A stretch of 64,000 nucleotides of DNA from Bacteroidota bacterium (GTDB taxonomy: Bacteria > Bacteroidota > Bacteroidia > Bacteroidales > Lentimicrobiaceae), in assembly GCA_023434665.1 (NCBI GenBank), contig JAEYSM010000043.1:80591-144590 (forward strand). The letters run 5' to 3'. Each line of letters begins with the position of its first letter. Positions within the stretch are counted from its first letter, which is position 1. The notes beneath the pieces were generated by a model. The model did no database searches, had not been told where the DNA came from, and saw nothing but the letters and a program-made list of their open reading frames with translations. The position numbers and the translations under genes were made by a program. Below are positions 43,589 through 52,411 of this stretch, one piece after another.

Positions 43589-44188
43589 TCACAATTCCAG
43601 CTCCAGTTGTTCACTTAAATGAAAACTCTTTCTGTGCCAGGGAGTGCTGCCATAAGAGAAAACTGCCCTTCGGTGTTCGGGTGTAGGGTATCCTTTATTG
43701 TGATCCCAGCCGTATTCAGGAAAATTCGGACTGATTGATTGCATAAACTCGTCTCTATGGGTTTTAGCGAGTATTGAGGCAGCCGCAATCGACATATATA
43801 ATCCGTCGCCTTTTATGATACAATGGTGCGGAATGCCTGGATATGGATTAAACCGGTTTCCGTCAATCAGTAATAAATCAGGAGTCACCGATAGATTCTT
43901 TATAGCCAGGTGCATTGCTTTGATTGAAGCCTGCAGTATATTAATTTCATCAATTTCCTCGGCACTCACACTGGCAACGCTCCATGAAATGGCATCTTTC
44001 TCAATCTCCATCCGCAGCTTATCGCGCAAAGTGGCAGTCAGGACTTTTGAATCATTGAGCACCGGGTTTTTGTAGTCATGAGGCAAAACCACCGCAGCCG
44101 CGTAAACCGGTCCGGCAAGGCATCCTCTTCCGGCTTCATCAGATCCGGCTTCTATGAGGTCACAGAATGAATAACTACACTTAAGCAT
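43589..44188 (-). CDS. rnhB: ribonuclease HII
   Basis: Cleaves the RNA strand of RNA-DNA hybrids, including single ribonucleotides in DNA. The 199 residues show the metal-binding DEAGRG (Asp17, Glu18) within EAGSDEAGRGCLAGPVYAAAV, LNDSKVL, LLIDGN (third Asp) and SIAAASILAKTHRDEFM. The start at 44188 lies inside the last 8 bases of the upstream membrane protein gene, so translation is coupled. Confidence 0.97.
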   Translation of the reverse strand: MLKCSYSFCDLIEAGSDEAGRGCLAGPVYAAAVVLPHDYKNPVLNDSKVLTATLRDKLRMEIEKDAISWSVASVSAEEIDEINILQASIKAMHLAIKNLSVTPDLLLIDGNRFNPYPGIPHHCIIKGDGLYMSIAAASILAKTHRDEFMQSISPNFPEYGWDHNKGYPTPEHRRAVFSYGSTPWHRKSFHLSEQLELEL

Positions 44189-45164
44189 TGAAAGGTAATC
44201 GATTAAGAAACACCGAAACTATAAATAATATGAACAGGATATCAAACAGCCTGCTCTTTTTGTGATGATGAACATAAAAACCCACCATTATAGTGGCTGG
44301 CACATAAATAACGGGTAACCATAAGTAATAAACTTCTCCGGAAGCTACCAAGGCTACCAGACTAATAAAAGCAAACTGGTACGTTACCCACATCCTCTTC
44401 CTGGTACTTATTATCTTGTCAGACGCTTCACCGACAAAAAAGAGACTGCTGATGGCAATTATCAAAAACAGAATTCCTAAACTTATCCACTGGTATGTAG
44501 TGGGCATAGTAAATACCGGTAAAATATTTCTTGAAAATTCATGGAACATATTCAGGAGAATATCAAGATTGTCGTTCCAAAACCAGGCAAAAAAGAGATA
44601 TAAGTAGGGGAGGATCAGCCCGATCACTGATATTACCCACTCCCTCCAACTGTTAACACTGTAGGTAAAGAAGCTTAACCAGATAAAGAGGATAAAAATG
44701 ACTGCCTGAGGTATAATCATTGAAGATACTGAAATGGCCATTGAAGCATTCAAAACAAGCATCAATGGATATTGCTTGCCAAACAAGTTGAGCATGTTAT
44801 CAAGGCTGTATGTCAATAAAAGGCATAGTAACAGGGAGCTTGTCGTAAATTGCCCGTTACCTGTGAAAAGCAGAAGCACAGCGAAGATGGTGGCAGCAAG
44901 ATATGATCTGCGCGGCAGCACTTCCCGTCTCACTCCCAGATAGTTAACATACAATGCCAGACCTATGATAAGAATCAGATTTATGAACGTACCCCCAGGA
45001 AGGTTTGAAAGATTTACAGAAATCCATTTGCCAAGTGTTGCTGCTTCTGGCAATGTATTATTTTCCCCGAACTCAACTGATGGCGTGAAATAAAACAAGA
45101 CCAGGATGAACAGGATCAGAAGCATATGGGTGTATTCTCCTGCTTTTATCAGTTTCTTAAGCAT
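44181..45164 (-). CDS. polytopic membrane protein of unknown function
   Basis: A 327-residue protein that is almost entirely hydrophobic, with about nine or ten transmembrane segments and short loops. It probably belongs to a Bacteroidota family like DUF6427, but I cannot confirm this by eye. No catalytic motif is visible. It overlaps rnhB by 8 bases and follows purD by 54 bases on the same strand; conserved order with rnhB is common in the phylum. The poly-hydrophobic layout recalls O-antigen ligase-like or transporter proteins without specific motifs. Confidence 0.75.
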   Translation of the reverse strand: MLKKLIKAGEYTHMLLILFILVLFYFTPSVEFGENNTLPEAATLGKWISVNLSNLPGGTFINLILIIGLALYVNYLGVRREVLPRRSYLAATIFAVLLLFTGNGQFTTSSLLLCLLLTYSLDNMLNLFGKQYPLMLVLNASMAISVSSMIIPQAVIFILFIWLSFFTYSVNSWREWVISVIGLILPYLYLFFAWFWNDNLDILLNMFHEFSRNILPVFTMPTTYQWISLGILFLIIAISSLFFVGEASDKIISTRKRMWVTYQFAFISLVALVASGEVYYLWLPVIYVPATIMVGFYVHHHKKSRLFDILFILFIVSVFLNRLPFNA

Positions 45165-45218
45165 CCTTTGTCTTATTTAAATTAATTCTCGAATCAACAC
45201 CCTTCAAAGCACATGTTA

Positions 45219-46529
45219 TTAAAGTATGTCAAACCCTATATCTTTTCTATAGTATTTATCTTTAAAGTTGATTTTTTTTGCGGTTTCATACGATAACTGC
45301 AAGGCTTCTACGGGAGTTGCGGCAAGTGATGTAACGGCAATAACACGTCCGCCTGCACTTATAATCTGTTGCTTTTCGTTAAAGGCAGTTCCCGCATGGA
45401 AAACTATCACGCTGTTCTCATTGCGGCTATCAGCAGGGAAGATTTCATTCGCTGACTCACCTATGGCAATTTCATACCCTTTGGAATATGCTTCGGGGTA
45501 ACCTCCTGAAACCAGCATAACAGTGGCTGCTGCTCTTTTGTCAATTTCTATTGAGTGGTTTCCCAGATTTCCTTCAGCGCATGCTTTCAACAAAGGAACC
45601 AGATCGCTTTTAATTCTGGGAATAACTGATTCGGTCTCCGGATCCCCCATGCGAACATTGTATTCGATAACAAAAGGCTGATCATCAACATTTATTAGTC
45701 CGAAAAAGATGAATCCCTTAAAGTCGATTCCGTCTTTTTTAATGCCATCAATGGTTGGCTGAATAATCTGATCTTTAACCTTCTTCATGAACGCTTCATT
45801 GGCAAATGGTACCGGTGAAATGGATCCCATACCTCCGGTATTCAATCCCGTATCACCCTCACCAATTCGCTTATAATCTTTAGCTTCAGGCAGTAACAAC
45901 CAATCATTTCCATCTGTAAGAACGAAGACAGATAGTTCAATGCCACTTAAAAACTGCTCTATGACCACCTTTTCTGATGCAGCTCCGAATTTTTTATCCT
46001 GAAGCATTTCCCTGATGTTCTTTACGGCACTATCCAGATCATCAACGATAACTACACCTTTTCCGGCCGCCAGACCGTCGGCTTTAAGTACGTATGGAGG
46101 TTTGGTTTCTCTTAGATATTGTTCTGCTTCCTTTAGCTGGTTAGAAGTGAAGGTTTTATAGGCAGCAGTAGGTATATGATGACGCTGCATAAAGTCTTTC
46201 GCAAAGTCTTTACTTCCTTCGAGCTGAGCCCCTTCTTTTGAAGGACCTACTATCAGGATGTTGCTTAACTTATCAGTTGTTTTAAAGTAATCGTAAATTC
46301 CATTGACCAATGGCTCTTCGGGCCCCACAACTATCAGACGGACATCATTGGCAAGTGCAAAATCACCAACTTCTTCAAAATCTTTTGGATTAAGATCAAT
46401 ATTTTTGCCTGTCTGCAGAGTTCCTGCATTACCGGGAGCAATATAAAGGTTATTGATTTCCTTACTCTGGCTAATCTTCCAGCTTAATGCATGTTCACGG
46501 CCACCAGAACCAAGAAGCAAAATATTCAT
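45219..46529 (-). CDS. purD: phosphoribosylamine--glycine ligase
   Basis: Second step of purine synthesis: phosphoribosylamine + glycine + ATP gives GAR. I start it at the ATG at 46529 (MNILLLGSGGREHALSW), the canonical GARS N-terminus; 436 residues. The ATP-grasp domain has VLKADGLAAGKGVVI, GEGDTGLNTGGMGSISPVPF and FVIEYNVRMGDPETE, and the C-terminal GARS domain has VMLVSGGYPEAYSKG. No other pur genes are nearby. A terminator separates it from fusA upstream. Confidence 0.97.
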   Translation of the reverse strand: MNILLLGSGGREHALSWKISQSKEINNLYIAPGNAGTLQTGKNIDLNPKDFEEVGDFALANDVRLIVVGPEEPLVNGIYDYFKTTDKLSNILIVGPSKEGAQLEGSKDFAKDFMQRHHIPTAAYKTFTSNQLKEAEQYLRETKPPYVLKADGLAAGKGVVIVDDLDSAVKNIREMLQDKKFGAASEKVVIEQFLSGIELSVFVLTDGNDWLLLPEAKDYKRIGEGDTGLNTGGMGSISPVPFANEAFMKKVKDQIIQPTIDGIKKDGIDFKGFIFFGLINVDDQPFVIEYNVRMGDPETESVIPRIKSDLVPLLKACAEGNLGNHSIEIDKRAAATVMLVSGGYPEAYSKGYEIAIGESANEIFPADSRNENSVIVFHAGTAFNEKQQIISAGGRVIAVTSLAATPVEALQLSYETAKKINFKDKYYRKDIGFDIL

Positions 46530-46570
46530 CGATTTATTTTTCCGCAAAGTAACGAAATAATGAAAATAAA

Positions 46571-46594
46571 AAAGCCTCTGAACGAAGAGGCTTT
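46571..46594 (-). terminator. terminator of fusA
   Basis: Stem AAAGCCTCT / AGAGGCTTT with a 6-base loop. On the minus strand it is followed by TTTATTTTC, 47 bases after the EF-G stop and before purD. Confidence 0.85.
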
Positions 46595-46640
46595 AAACTT
46601 TATGATTTAAGCAGGCTTAATAAAAGTGCCTGAGACGCTG

Positions 46641-48722
46641 CTATTTCAATGCTTCCTGACGTTTCTTCTCTGCCAGTTTCTTAAGTGCTTCTTCCTGAAC
46701 TGCTTTAGTCACAGGCATATACTGATAGAACTCCATCGAATAGTTGGCTCTTCCACTCGAAAGATTCCTTAAAGAAGTGGCGTAGCCAAACATTTCCATC
46801 AATGGAACAAAACCGTTAAGTTTCTGTGATCCCTTACGGTGGCGTCTCATGCTCTCAATTTTACCGCGCCTCTTATTAAGGTTCCCAACGATATCTCCGA
46901 TATATTCATCAGGAGTGTTAACTTCAATTTTCATAACCGGTTCGAGGAGAATAGGTGTTGCCTTCATGAAGCCTTGTTTAAAGCATATGGATGAACATAT
47001 CTGGAAAGCATAATCCGATGAGTCCACGGGATGGAACTGACCATCAAGGAGTACAACTTTTACATCCACTACAGGGAAACCAGCCAGTACACCATCGGCC
47101 ATTGTCTTAACAATTCCCTTGTTGACAGAAGAAATATATTCGTTTGGAATTGCACCACCTTTAATCTTGTCAATAAACTCATAACCTTTACCTTCATTCG
47201 GTTCCATGCGCAGATAGGTCTGTGCAAACTGACCCTTACCACCGGTTTGTTTTGAATGGCGATATTCAACCTCGATCTCCTGCGAAATGGTTTCGCGGAA
47301 AGCAACAGCTGGTTCACCAACAATCACCTCAATACCGAATTCTGTTTTAAGACGATCCACAATAATTTCGAGGTGAAGTTCACCCATTCCTGCTATGATA
47401 GTTTCTTCGGTTTCATCGTCAAACCGGGCATGGAATGAAGGATCTTCGCTCACCATTTTTGCAAGTGCTTCACCCAGTTTACCCTGGTCTTTACGACTTG
47501 CCGGATTGATTTTCAATTCAATAACACTTGGTGGAATATGAATGGATTCAAGGTGCAGCTGATTATCCACATCACAAAGGGTGTCGCCGGTCTTGGTAAA
47601 TTTCATACCTATGAGAGCAATGATATCACCAGGACCTGCTTCATGAACTTCCTCACGTTCTTTTGCATGAATTCTTAAGATACGGCCAACGCGTTCAGGC
47701 TTGCCTTTAGTAGAATTCATAATCTGCATTCCATTTTTTACAGTACCTGAATATATCCTGACAAAGGTCTGCTGACCAACATAAGGATCATGAATCAGTT
47801 TGAAAGCCAGTCCTGCAAACGGATCTTTCGGAGAAGGATTTCTCTGGCGGGTCTTTTCAGGATCATCTATATCCATACCAATCACAGCTCCTACATCAAC
47901 CGGTGAAGGTAGGTAATCAACAATGGCATCAAGAAGCTGGGAAATACCTTTATTTTTATATGAGGCACCACAAAGCACCGGAGTAATGAGCAATTTGAGT
48001 GTTGCATCACGACAAGCTGACTTAAGGAGCTCAAGAGGTATTTCCTTGTCTTCGAGGAATAACTCGAGGATTTCCTCATTAAAATCAGCAATCTTCTCAA
48101 TGATCAGCTGACGGTATTCATGAGCTTTTTCCCTTAGGTTTTCAGGAATCTCAGAAATCTCAGTGTCTTTACCATTAAAGGTCAGCAATTTCTGAGCTAT
48201 CAGGTCAATTGATGAAGTGAAATCCTCTTCCTGAGCAACAGGAATCTGGAATGCGACTGCTTTTGCATCGAGATGTTGATTCATCTGATTTACAACCTCA
48301 AAGAAATCAGCACCGGTACGGTCGATTTTGTTAACGAAAGCAATGCGTGGCACTTTATATCTTTCAGCCTGATTCCATACAGTCTCACTTTGAGGCTCAA
48401 CACCACCAACGGCACAAAAGAGCGCAACCATTCCATCTATTACTCTCAATGAGCGTTCCACTTCAACCGTGAAATCCACGTGGCCGGGAGTGTCTATAAT
48501 GTTTATTTGATGAGAATTCCATGAACAGGATATTGCTGCTGAAGCAATGGTAATACCGCGCTCCTGCTCCTGTTTCATAAAGTCCATTGTTGCCTGTCCG
48601 TCATGAGTTTCCCCTACCTTGCGATTAACGCCAGTGAAGAATAACAGTCGTTCAGTTGTGGTAGTTTTCCCTGCGTCGATGTGAGCAGCAATACCAATGT
48701 TTCTTAATTTAGTAATTGACAT
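46641..48722 (-). CDS. fusA: translation elongation factor G (stand-alone copy)
   Basis: GTPase of 693 residues that drives ribosomal translocation or recycling. Domain I has AHIDAGKTTTTERLL, the switch block EQERGITIASA, DTPGHVDFTVEVERSLRVIDG and NKIDRTGADF, so the GTPase residues are intact; domains II-V follow to about residue 680. It is not in the usual rpsL-rpsG-fusA-tuf cluster but alone with its own terminator. Details such as GVNRKVGETHDGQATMDFM look more like the spdEFG/mitochondrial-like EF-G paralogues than the phylum's main EF-G. It may be a second EF-G for recycling or stress, or the only one. The window cannot decide. Confidence 0.9.
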   Translation of the reverse strand: MSITKLRNIGIAAHIDAGKTTTTERLLFFTGVNRKVGETHDGQATMDFMKQEQERGITIASAAISCSWNSHQINIIDTPGHVDFTVEVERSLRVIDGMVALFCAVGGVEPQSETVWNQAERYKVPRIAFVNKIDRTGADFFEVVNQMNQHLDAKAVAFQIPVAQEEDFTSSIDLIAQKLLTFNGKDTEISEIPENLREKAHEYRQLIIEKIADFNEEILELFLEDKEIPLELLKSACRDATLKLLITPVLCGASYKNKGISQLLDAIVDYLPSPVDVGAVIGMDIDDPEKTRQRNPSPKDPFAGLAFKLIHDPYVGQQTFVRIYSGTVKNGMQIMNSTKGKPERVGRILRIHAKEREEVHEAGPGDIIALIGMKFTKTGDTLCDVDNQLHLESIHIPPSVIELKINPASRKDQGKLGEALAKMVSEDPSFHARFDDETEETIIAGMGELHLEIIVDRLKTEFGIEVIVGEPAVAFRETISQEIEVEYRHSKQTGGKGQFAQTYLRMEPNEGKGYEFIDKIKGGAIPNEYISSVNKGIVKTMADGVLAGFPVVDVKVVLLDGQFHPVDSSDYAFQICSSICFKQGFMKATPILLEPVMKIEVNTPDEYIGDIVGNLNKRRGKIESMRRHRKGSQKLNGFVPLMEMFGYATSLRNLSSGRANYSMEFYQYMPVTKAVQEEALKKLAEKKRQEALK

Positions 48723-48991
48723 TGTAGATTAATTAGGTAAAATATTTGGTCGATCTGAAAGAACAAACGAGTAAAGCAATTGATTTTCAGAAAACTAAAA
48801 AAGTCATTAATTTAAATTCGGGAACAATTATAGGGTTCCAAAACAGGGGTGCAAAAGTACAAAAAAAACCATTCGCTACTTAATTGCATTTAAAATATTA
48901 ATTTTATGGATTGATTGTAACCACAAAGTCCTGTTTGCGTCAAAAGAGTATGAAGCAGGTGAATAGGAGCAGGCTAATTTGAATTTTAAAT

Positions 48992-49294
48992 ATGCTGGTA
49001 AAGCTTAGACAATTTTCAGATGTATTTTTCAGAAGGTATTTTGAAGCCACCGTCTGGATTTTAGCGCTCATATTGCTGGCGACCATGTCGCCTGAAAATG
49101 GCCACAGTTCATTATGTCCTTTAAGAAATGCAGGCATCTCATTTTGTCCGGGATGTGGGTTGGGGCATTCTGTATCATGGCTGATCAGGGGCGATATCAT
49201 AGCTTCATTTCAAGCTCATCCGCTGGGAATGTTCGCTGTTATTGTGCTGGTTTTCCGGATAGTACAATTATTGAGGATAAAGCAAACTGAATAA
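48992..49294 (+). CDS. DUF2752 small membrane protein
   Basis: A 100-residue protein with two transmembrane helices (about 19-33 and 73-92). Between them is the family signature CPLRNAGISFCPGCGLGHSVSW, where the Cys residues could bind metal or form disulfides. Function unknown. DUF2752 proteins often occur beside TM2-domain proteins, as here, with the TM2 gene 96 bases downstream. The 269 bases between this gene and the divergent fusA show only a -7-like box for fusA (TACTTTTG on the minus strand at 48859-48852). Confidence 0.85.
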   Translation: MLVKLRQFSDVFFRRYFEATVWILALILLATMSPENGHSSLCPLRNAGISFCPGCGLGHSVSWLIRGDIIASFQAHPLGMFAVIVLVFRIVQLLRIKQTE

Positions 49295-49390
49295 AACTGT
49301 TGGCAAGCAAATAAACGGATGCTGCTAAAGAATTACAAAGGAATAAACTAATACAATTAACAAATATCACAACAACCAAACACTAAACCA

Positions 49391-49747
49391 ATGGCAAACG
49401 CACTTTTACATTTACCCGAAATTCAAGGAATGGAGTTAAATCATGTACAAACCATCCTTAAAGATTATAGCGATAAGCAGGCAGGTCATTTCGCAATGAT
49501 ATACCGTTCAAGAAGGAGAGATCCACAGATTGTACTGCTTACCTGTCTTATTGGACTGCTTGGAATTGCAGGTATTCACAGATTTTTAATCAACAATATA
49601 GGGATGGGTATTTTGTACTTTTTTACAGCTGGTCTCTGTTTCATAGGAACTATAGTTGATGCTGTAAACTATCAGAATCTGGCTTTCGAATATAATAGGA
49701 AAGTTGCCGCTGAAGTGGCTCAATTTACTGATAAACTGACTGACTAG
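49391..49747 (+). CDS. TM2-domain membrane protein
   Basis: A 118-residue protein: an N-terminal hydrophilic helix (about 1-45), then a TM2 domain with two transmembrane helices joined by the conserved short turn (LIGLLGIAGIHRFLINNIGMG, then ILYFFTAGLCFIGTIVDAV). The usual DRF-like motif is here HRF. TM2 proteins are widespread but of unknown function. It pairs with DUF2752 upstream. Its 3' end faces the heptad repeat at 49762-49793. Confidence 0.9.
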   Translation: MANALLHLPEIQGMELNHVQTILKDYSDKQAGHFAMIYRSRRRDPQIVLLTCLIGLLGIAGIHRFLINNIGMGILYFFTAGLCFIGTIVDAVNYQNLAFEYNRKVAAEVAQFTDKLTD

Positions 49748-49761
49748 TCCACAGTAGCTAC

Positions 49762-49793
49762 TGCCTGATAAGTGCTAAGCGCATAGTGCTAAG
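49762..49793 (+). repeat. short heptad repeat (TGCTAAG variant)
   Basis: TGCCTGA, four bases, then TGCTAAG, CGCATAG and TGCTAAG in phase. It is the same family as the larger heptad arrays in the window; the TAAG variant also occurs in the array at 60727-60859. It lies between two convergent genes. Confidence 0.5.
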
Positions 49794-49860
49794 CCCTGGA
49801 ATACCCTTGTATGAATACTGATAGTGATAAACTCCCGGAGTATAATTGTTAAGAGTTAGA

Positions 49861-51162
49861 TTATAACAGCTTACCCAGCACTCCTAATCCATACAAAGGT
49901 ACGTTTATCATCCAATCTTGTTCTCGGTAATCCGACATAGAAGTTCTGATTGAAATGACAGGTTTGAATTTTTGAGAATAAACACCGAGGCTCTTTGCAT
50001 GAAGATTTTCTTCTGCTTTCACTTCAATTGGAAACACTGAATTTTTATGTTGAATAACGAAATCAACTTCAGCTGAGGAGTTTTCTGAGGACCAGTACTT
50101 AATTACGAACTCATCATCACTTATCAGTTGTTGCAATACATATTGTTCAGTGAGTGCTCCTTTAAATTCGGTAAAAATGGATGTGCTCTCCAATAGTGTT
50201 TTTGAATTCAGATCGCCCAATGCAGCAAGTAATCCAACATCAACAATAAATAGTTTAAAGGCTGAAGTATCTTCATACGCCTTTATGGGTAAACCCGGCT
50301 TTTTTACCCTGTTTATTTTATAAACCTGCCCGCAATCGGTAAGCCATGAGATGGCCATTTCATACTCCTTTGCCCTGGAGCCTTCTTTTAGAAGTCCGTA
50401 TATGAATTTCTTATTTTCCTTAGCGAGTTGTGCAAGAATGGAATTCCATACCATTCTTATGCGATGCACAGTATTTACTGGCGCATGCTTGGAAAAATCG
50501 AGTTCGTAAGAACTTAAAATATTTTTCTGGATTTCGCGAACTTCAGTAAACCCTTTGCCTTCAACAAAAGCTTTAACGACTTCGGGCATGCCACCAGTAT
50601 AATAATATTCTTTTAGCCTGTTGATCAATGTTTGTTTAAAAGCAGTAACCATTTGCCAGTCGTTTTGCTGAAGCAACTCAACGTATTTCCCATCACCGCA
50701 GGCATATAAAAATTCTGTGAAGTTCAAAGGATAAAGATCCATGAAATCAACTTTACCGACCGGAAACGAAACATCTGAATGAAGAGCAACGCCTAATAAT
50801 GAGCCTGCTGCCACGATGTGGTATTGAGGCGCATCTTCACAAAAATATTTTAGTGAAGTAATTGCTCTTGGAACCTCCTGTATTTCATCGATGATAATAA
50901 GAGTATCTTCAGCATTTATTTTCAAATTCGACTCAAGTTCAAAAGCAGTAATAATTCGATTTGTATCAAACCCGCCCTCAAAGAAGCCTTTCAGCGTGGA
51001 AGATTTTTCAAGATTAATATAGACGACCGATTTATAAAACCTTCGTCCGAATTCAAGCATAAGCCATGTTTTTCCTGTCTGGCGTGCACCTCTTATAATC
51101 AATGGCTTGCGTCGGCTGCTGTTTTTCCATTCACGCAGCTTTTCTAATCGTAATCTTTCCAT
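49861..51162 (-). CDS. AAA-type ATPase with DUF4143
   Basis: A 433-residue ATP-binding protein of the AAA_14/DUF4143 group. Walker A is IIRGARQTGKTWLM (near residue 25-38) and Walker B is LIIIDEIQEVP. The C-terminal DUF4143 part includes FKGALTEQYVLQQL and a PD-(D/E)XK-like stretch (EVDFVIQHKNSVFPIEVKAEEN) that resembles a nuclease core, though in this family activity is unproven. I use the ATG at 51162 because the non-ATG start at 51183 lies in a TATATTTG box. These genes are very common in Bacteroidota and archaea, move between genomes, and have no agreed function. Confidence 0.85.
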   Translation of the reverse strand: MERLRLEKLREWKNSSRRKPLIIRGARQTGKTWLMLEFGRRFYKSVVYINLEKSSTLKGFFEGGFDTNRIITAFELESNLKINAEDTLIIIDEIQEVPRAITSLKYFCEDAPQYHIVAAGSLLGVALHSDVSFPVGKVDFMDLYPLNFTEFLYACGDGKYVELLQQNDWQMVTAFKQTLINRLKEYYYTGGMPEVVKAFVEGKGFTEVREIQKNILSSYELDFSKHAPVNTVHRIRMVWNSILAQLAKENKKFIYGLLKEGSRAKEYEMAISWLTDCGQVYKINRVKKPGLPIKAYEDTSAFKLFIVDVGLLAALGDLNSKTLLESTSIFTEFKGALTEQYVLQQLISDDEFVIKYWSSENSSAEVDFVIQHKNSVFPIEVKAEENLHAKSLGVYSQKFKPVISIRTSMSDYREQDWMINVPLYGLGVLGKLL

Positions 51163-51180
51163 TTGGTTCAGATTTATGCA

Positions 51181-51188
51181 CAAATATA
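51181..51188 (-). promoter_or_regulatory. candidate -7 box of the DUF4143 ATPase gene
   Basis: Minus strand TATATTTG, fitting TAnnTTTG, 18 bases before the ATG at 51162. No -33 element is evident. The 227-base gap upstream otherwise holds only a doubtful 43-codon frame on the plus strand. Confidence 0.45.
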
Positions 51189-51374
51189 CAAAAATTCGTT
51201 CGAATTATTGTATATGTAAACAGAAATCCAAAGATGTCAATTAAAAGCGGCCATCATCCAATGCATTCATCAGCGTCTGAAAGGGTTGCCGGTATCAAGG
51301 TGTCTTTTCTTAGCGGGTTCTTTGATTGTTGTTGTATTCACCTGCTCCTAAAAAAAGTCAACTAATTTCAGGCA

Positions 51375-51415
51375 TGCTCATGCTGATTGCTGATTGCTGA
51401 GTGCTGAATGCTAAT
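51375..51415 (+). repeat. heptad repeat running into the pyrD stop codon
   Basis: A TGCTCA hexamer and then TGCTGAT twice, TGCTGAG, TGCTGAA and TGCTAAT. The last unit overlaps the pyrD stop (TAG on the minus strand, 51413-51411). Same family as 43517-43573 and 60727-60859. Confidence 0.85.
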
Positions 51416-52325
51416 TACACTTCAAAGCTCCTGTCAGTTCAGTTACTTTCTCAATTTTATGCCGTTGCATGTAATCGGTGATACCTGCGATAACTTTTGT
51501 AGTTATGGTAGGATCAATGAAATTTGCTGTTCCAATCTGAATTGCAGAGGCACCTGCAAGTAAAAATTCAATGGCATCGGATGCCGAAGATATTCCACCC
51601 AAACCAATTACCGGAATCTTTACTGTTTTGGCAACCTGCCACACCATTCTTAGTGCTATGGGTTTTACCGCTGGTCCTGATAATCCTCCGGTAACTGTAG
51701 ATAGTACCGGTTTTTGTTTTTCAGCATCTATTGCCATTCCTAACAATGTGTTTATCAGTGAAATGGAATCCGCTCCAGCTTCTTCGACGGCATTAGCAAT
51801 CTCCACTACACTGGTCACGTTCGGTGATAGCTTCACAATCATTGTTTTGTCGTAAACTTCGCGCACAGCACGTGTTACCGCCATAGCTGAAGGACAACTC
51901 GTACCAAATGCCATTCCACCTTCTTTAACATTCGGACAACTGATATTGAGCTCAATGGCTGCAATCTTTTCGAGCTTATTCATTTTCTTAGCTACATTAA
52001 CATAGCCTTCAATGGTAGAATCGCTTACATTGGCAATTACATTCGTGGTATAATCGGAGATTTTTGGATATATCTCCCTAACAAAGTAGTCAACTCCCTT
52101 ATTCTGTAAACCAACAGCATTGAGCATACCCATTGGTGTTTCAGCCATTCGTGGATATAAATTTCCTTCCCGGTGCTTTGAGGTTGTTGCCTTAACTATA
52201 ATTCCTCCCAGTGAATTAACGTCGATAAAGTCATCGTATTCCCGGCCATATCCGAATGTCCCCGAAGCTGTCATTACCGGGTTCTTTAGCAATAGGTTAT
52301 GTATTTTTACTGAAAGGTCGATCAT
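51411..52325 (-). CDS. pyrD: dihydroorotate dehydrogenase B, catalytic subunit
   Basis: FMN enzyme of pyrimidine synthesis that oxidises dihydroorotate to orotate. The 304 residues are of class 1B, which works with PyrK and NAD. Seen are MTASGTFGYGREYDD, GMLNAVGLQNKG, ELNISCPNVKEGG with the catalytic Cys environment, VKLSPNVTSV, LINTLLGMAID and GLGGISSASDA. pyrK lies 86 bases upstream on the same strand. Its last codons and stop overlap a heptad repeat, so its C-terminus may have been reshaped by that repeat. Confidence 0.97.
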   Translation of the reverse strand: MIDLSVKIHNLLLKNPVMTASGTFGYGREYDDFIDVNSLGGIIVKATTSKHREGNLYPRMAETPMGMLNAVGLQNKGVDYFVREIYPKISDYTTNVIANVSDSTIEGYVNVAKKMNKLEKIAAIELNISCPNVKEGGMAFGTSCPSAMAVTRAVREVYDKTMIVKLSPNVTSVVEIANAVEEAGADSISLINTLLGMAIDAEKQKPVLSTVTGGLSGPAVKPIALRMVWQVAKTVKIPVIGLGGISSASDAIEFLLAGASAIQIGTANFIDPTITTKVIAGITDYMQRHKIEKVTELTGALKCN

Positions 52326-52411
52326 CTTAATTTGCTGTTTTTGCGGTTAACTGAATTGAAGTTTTTGAAGATTTTTTACTTAAGTGAGCATACTTAATAG
52401 ACTTAGCACCT

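Noticed and set aside
51234..51365. 43-codon frame on the plus strand (MSIKSGHHPMHSSASERVAG...)
   Set aside because: No ribosome site or promoter, Cys-rich odd composition, and no recognisable family; kept out of the features though it could be a remnant.
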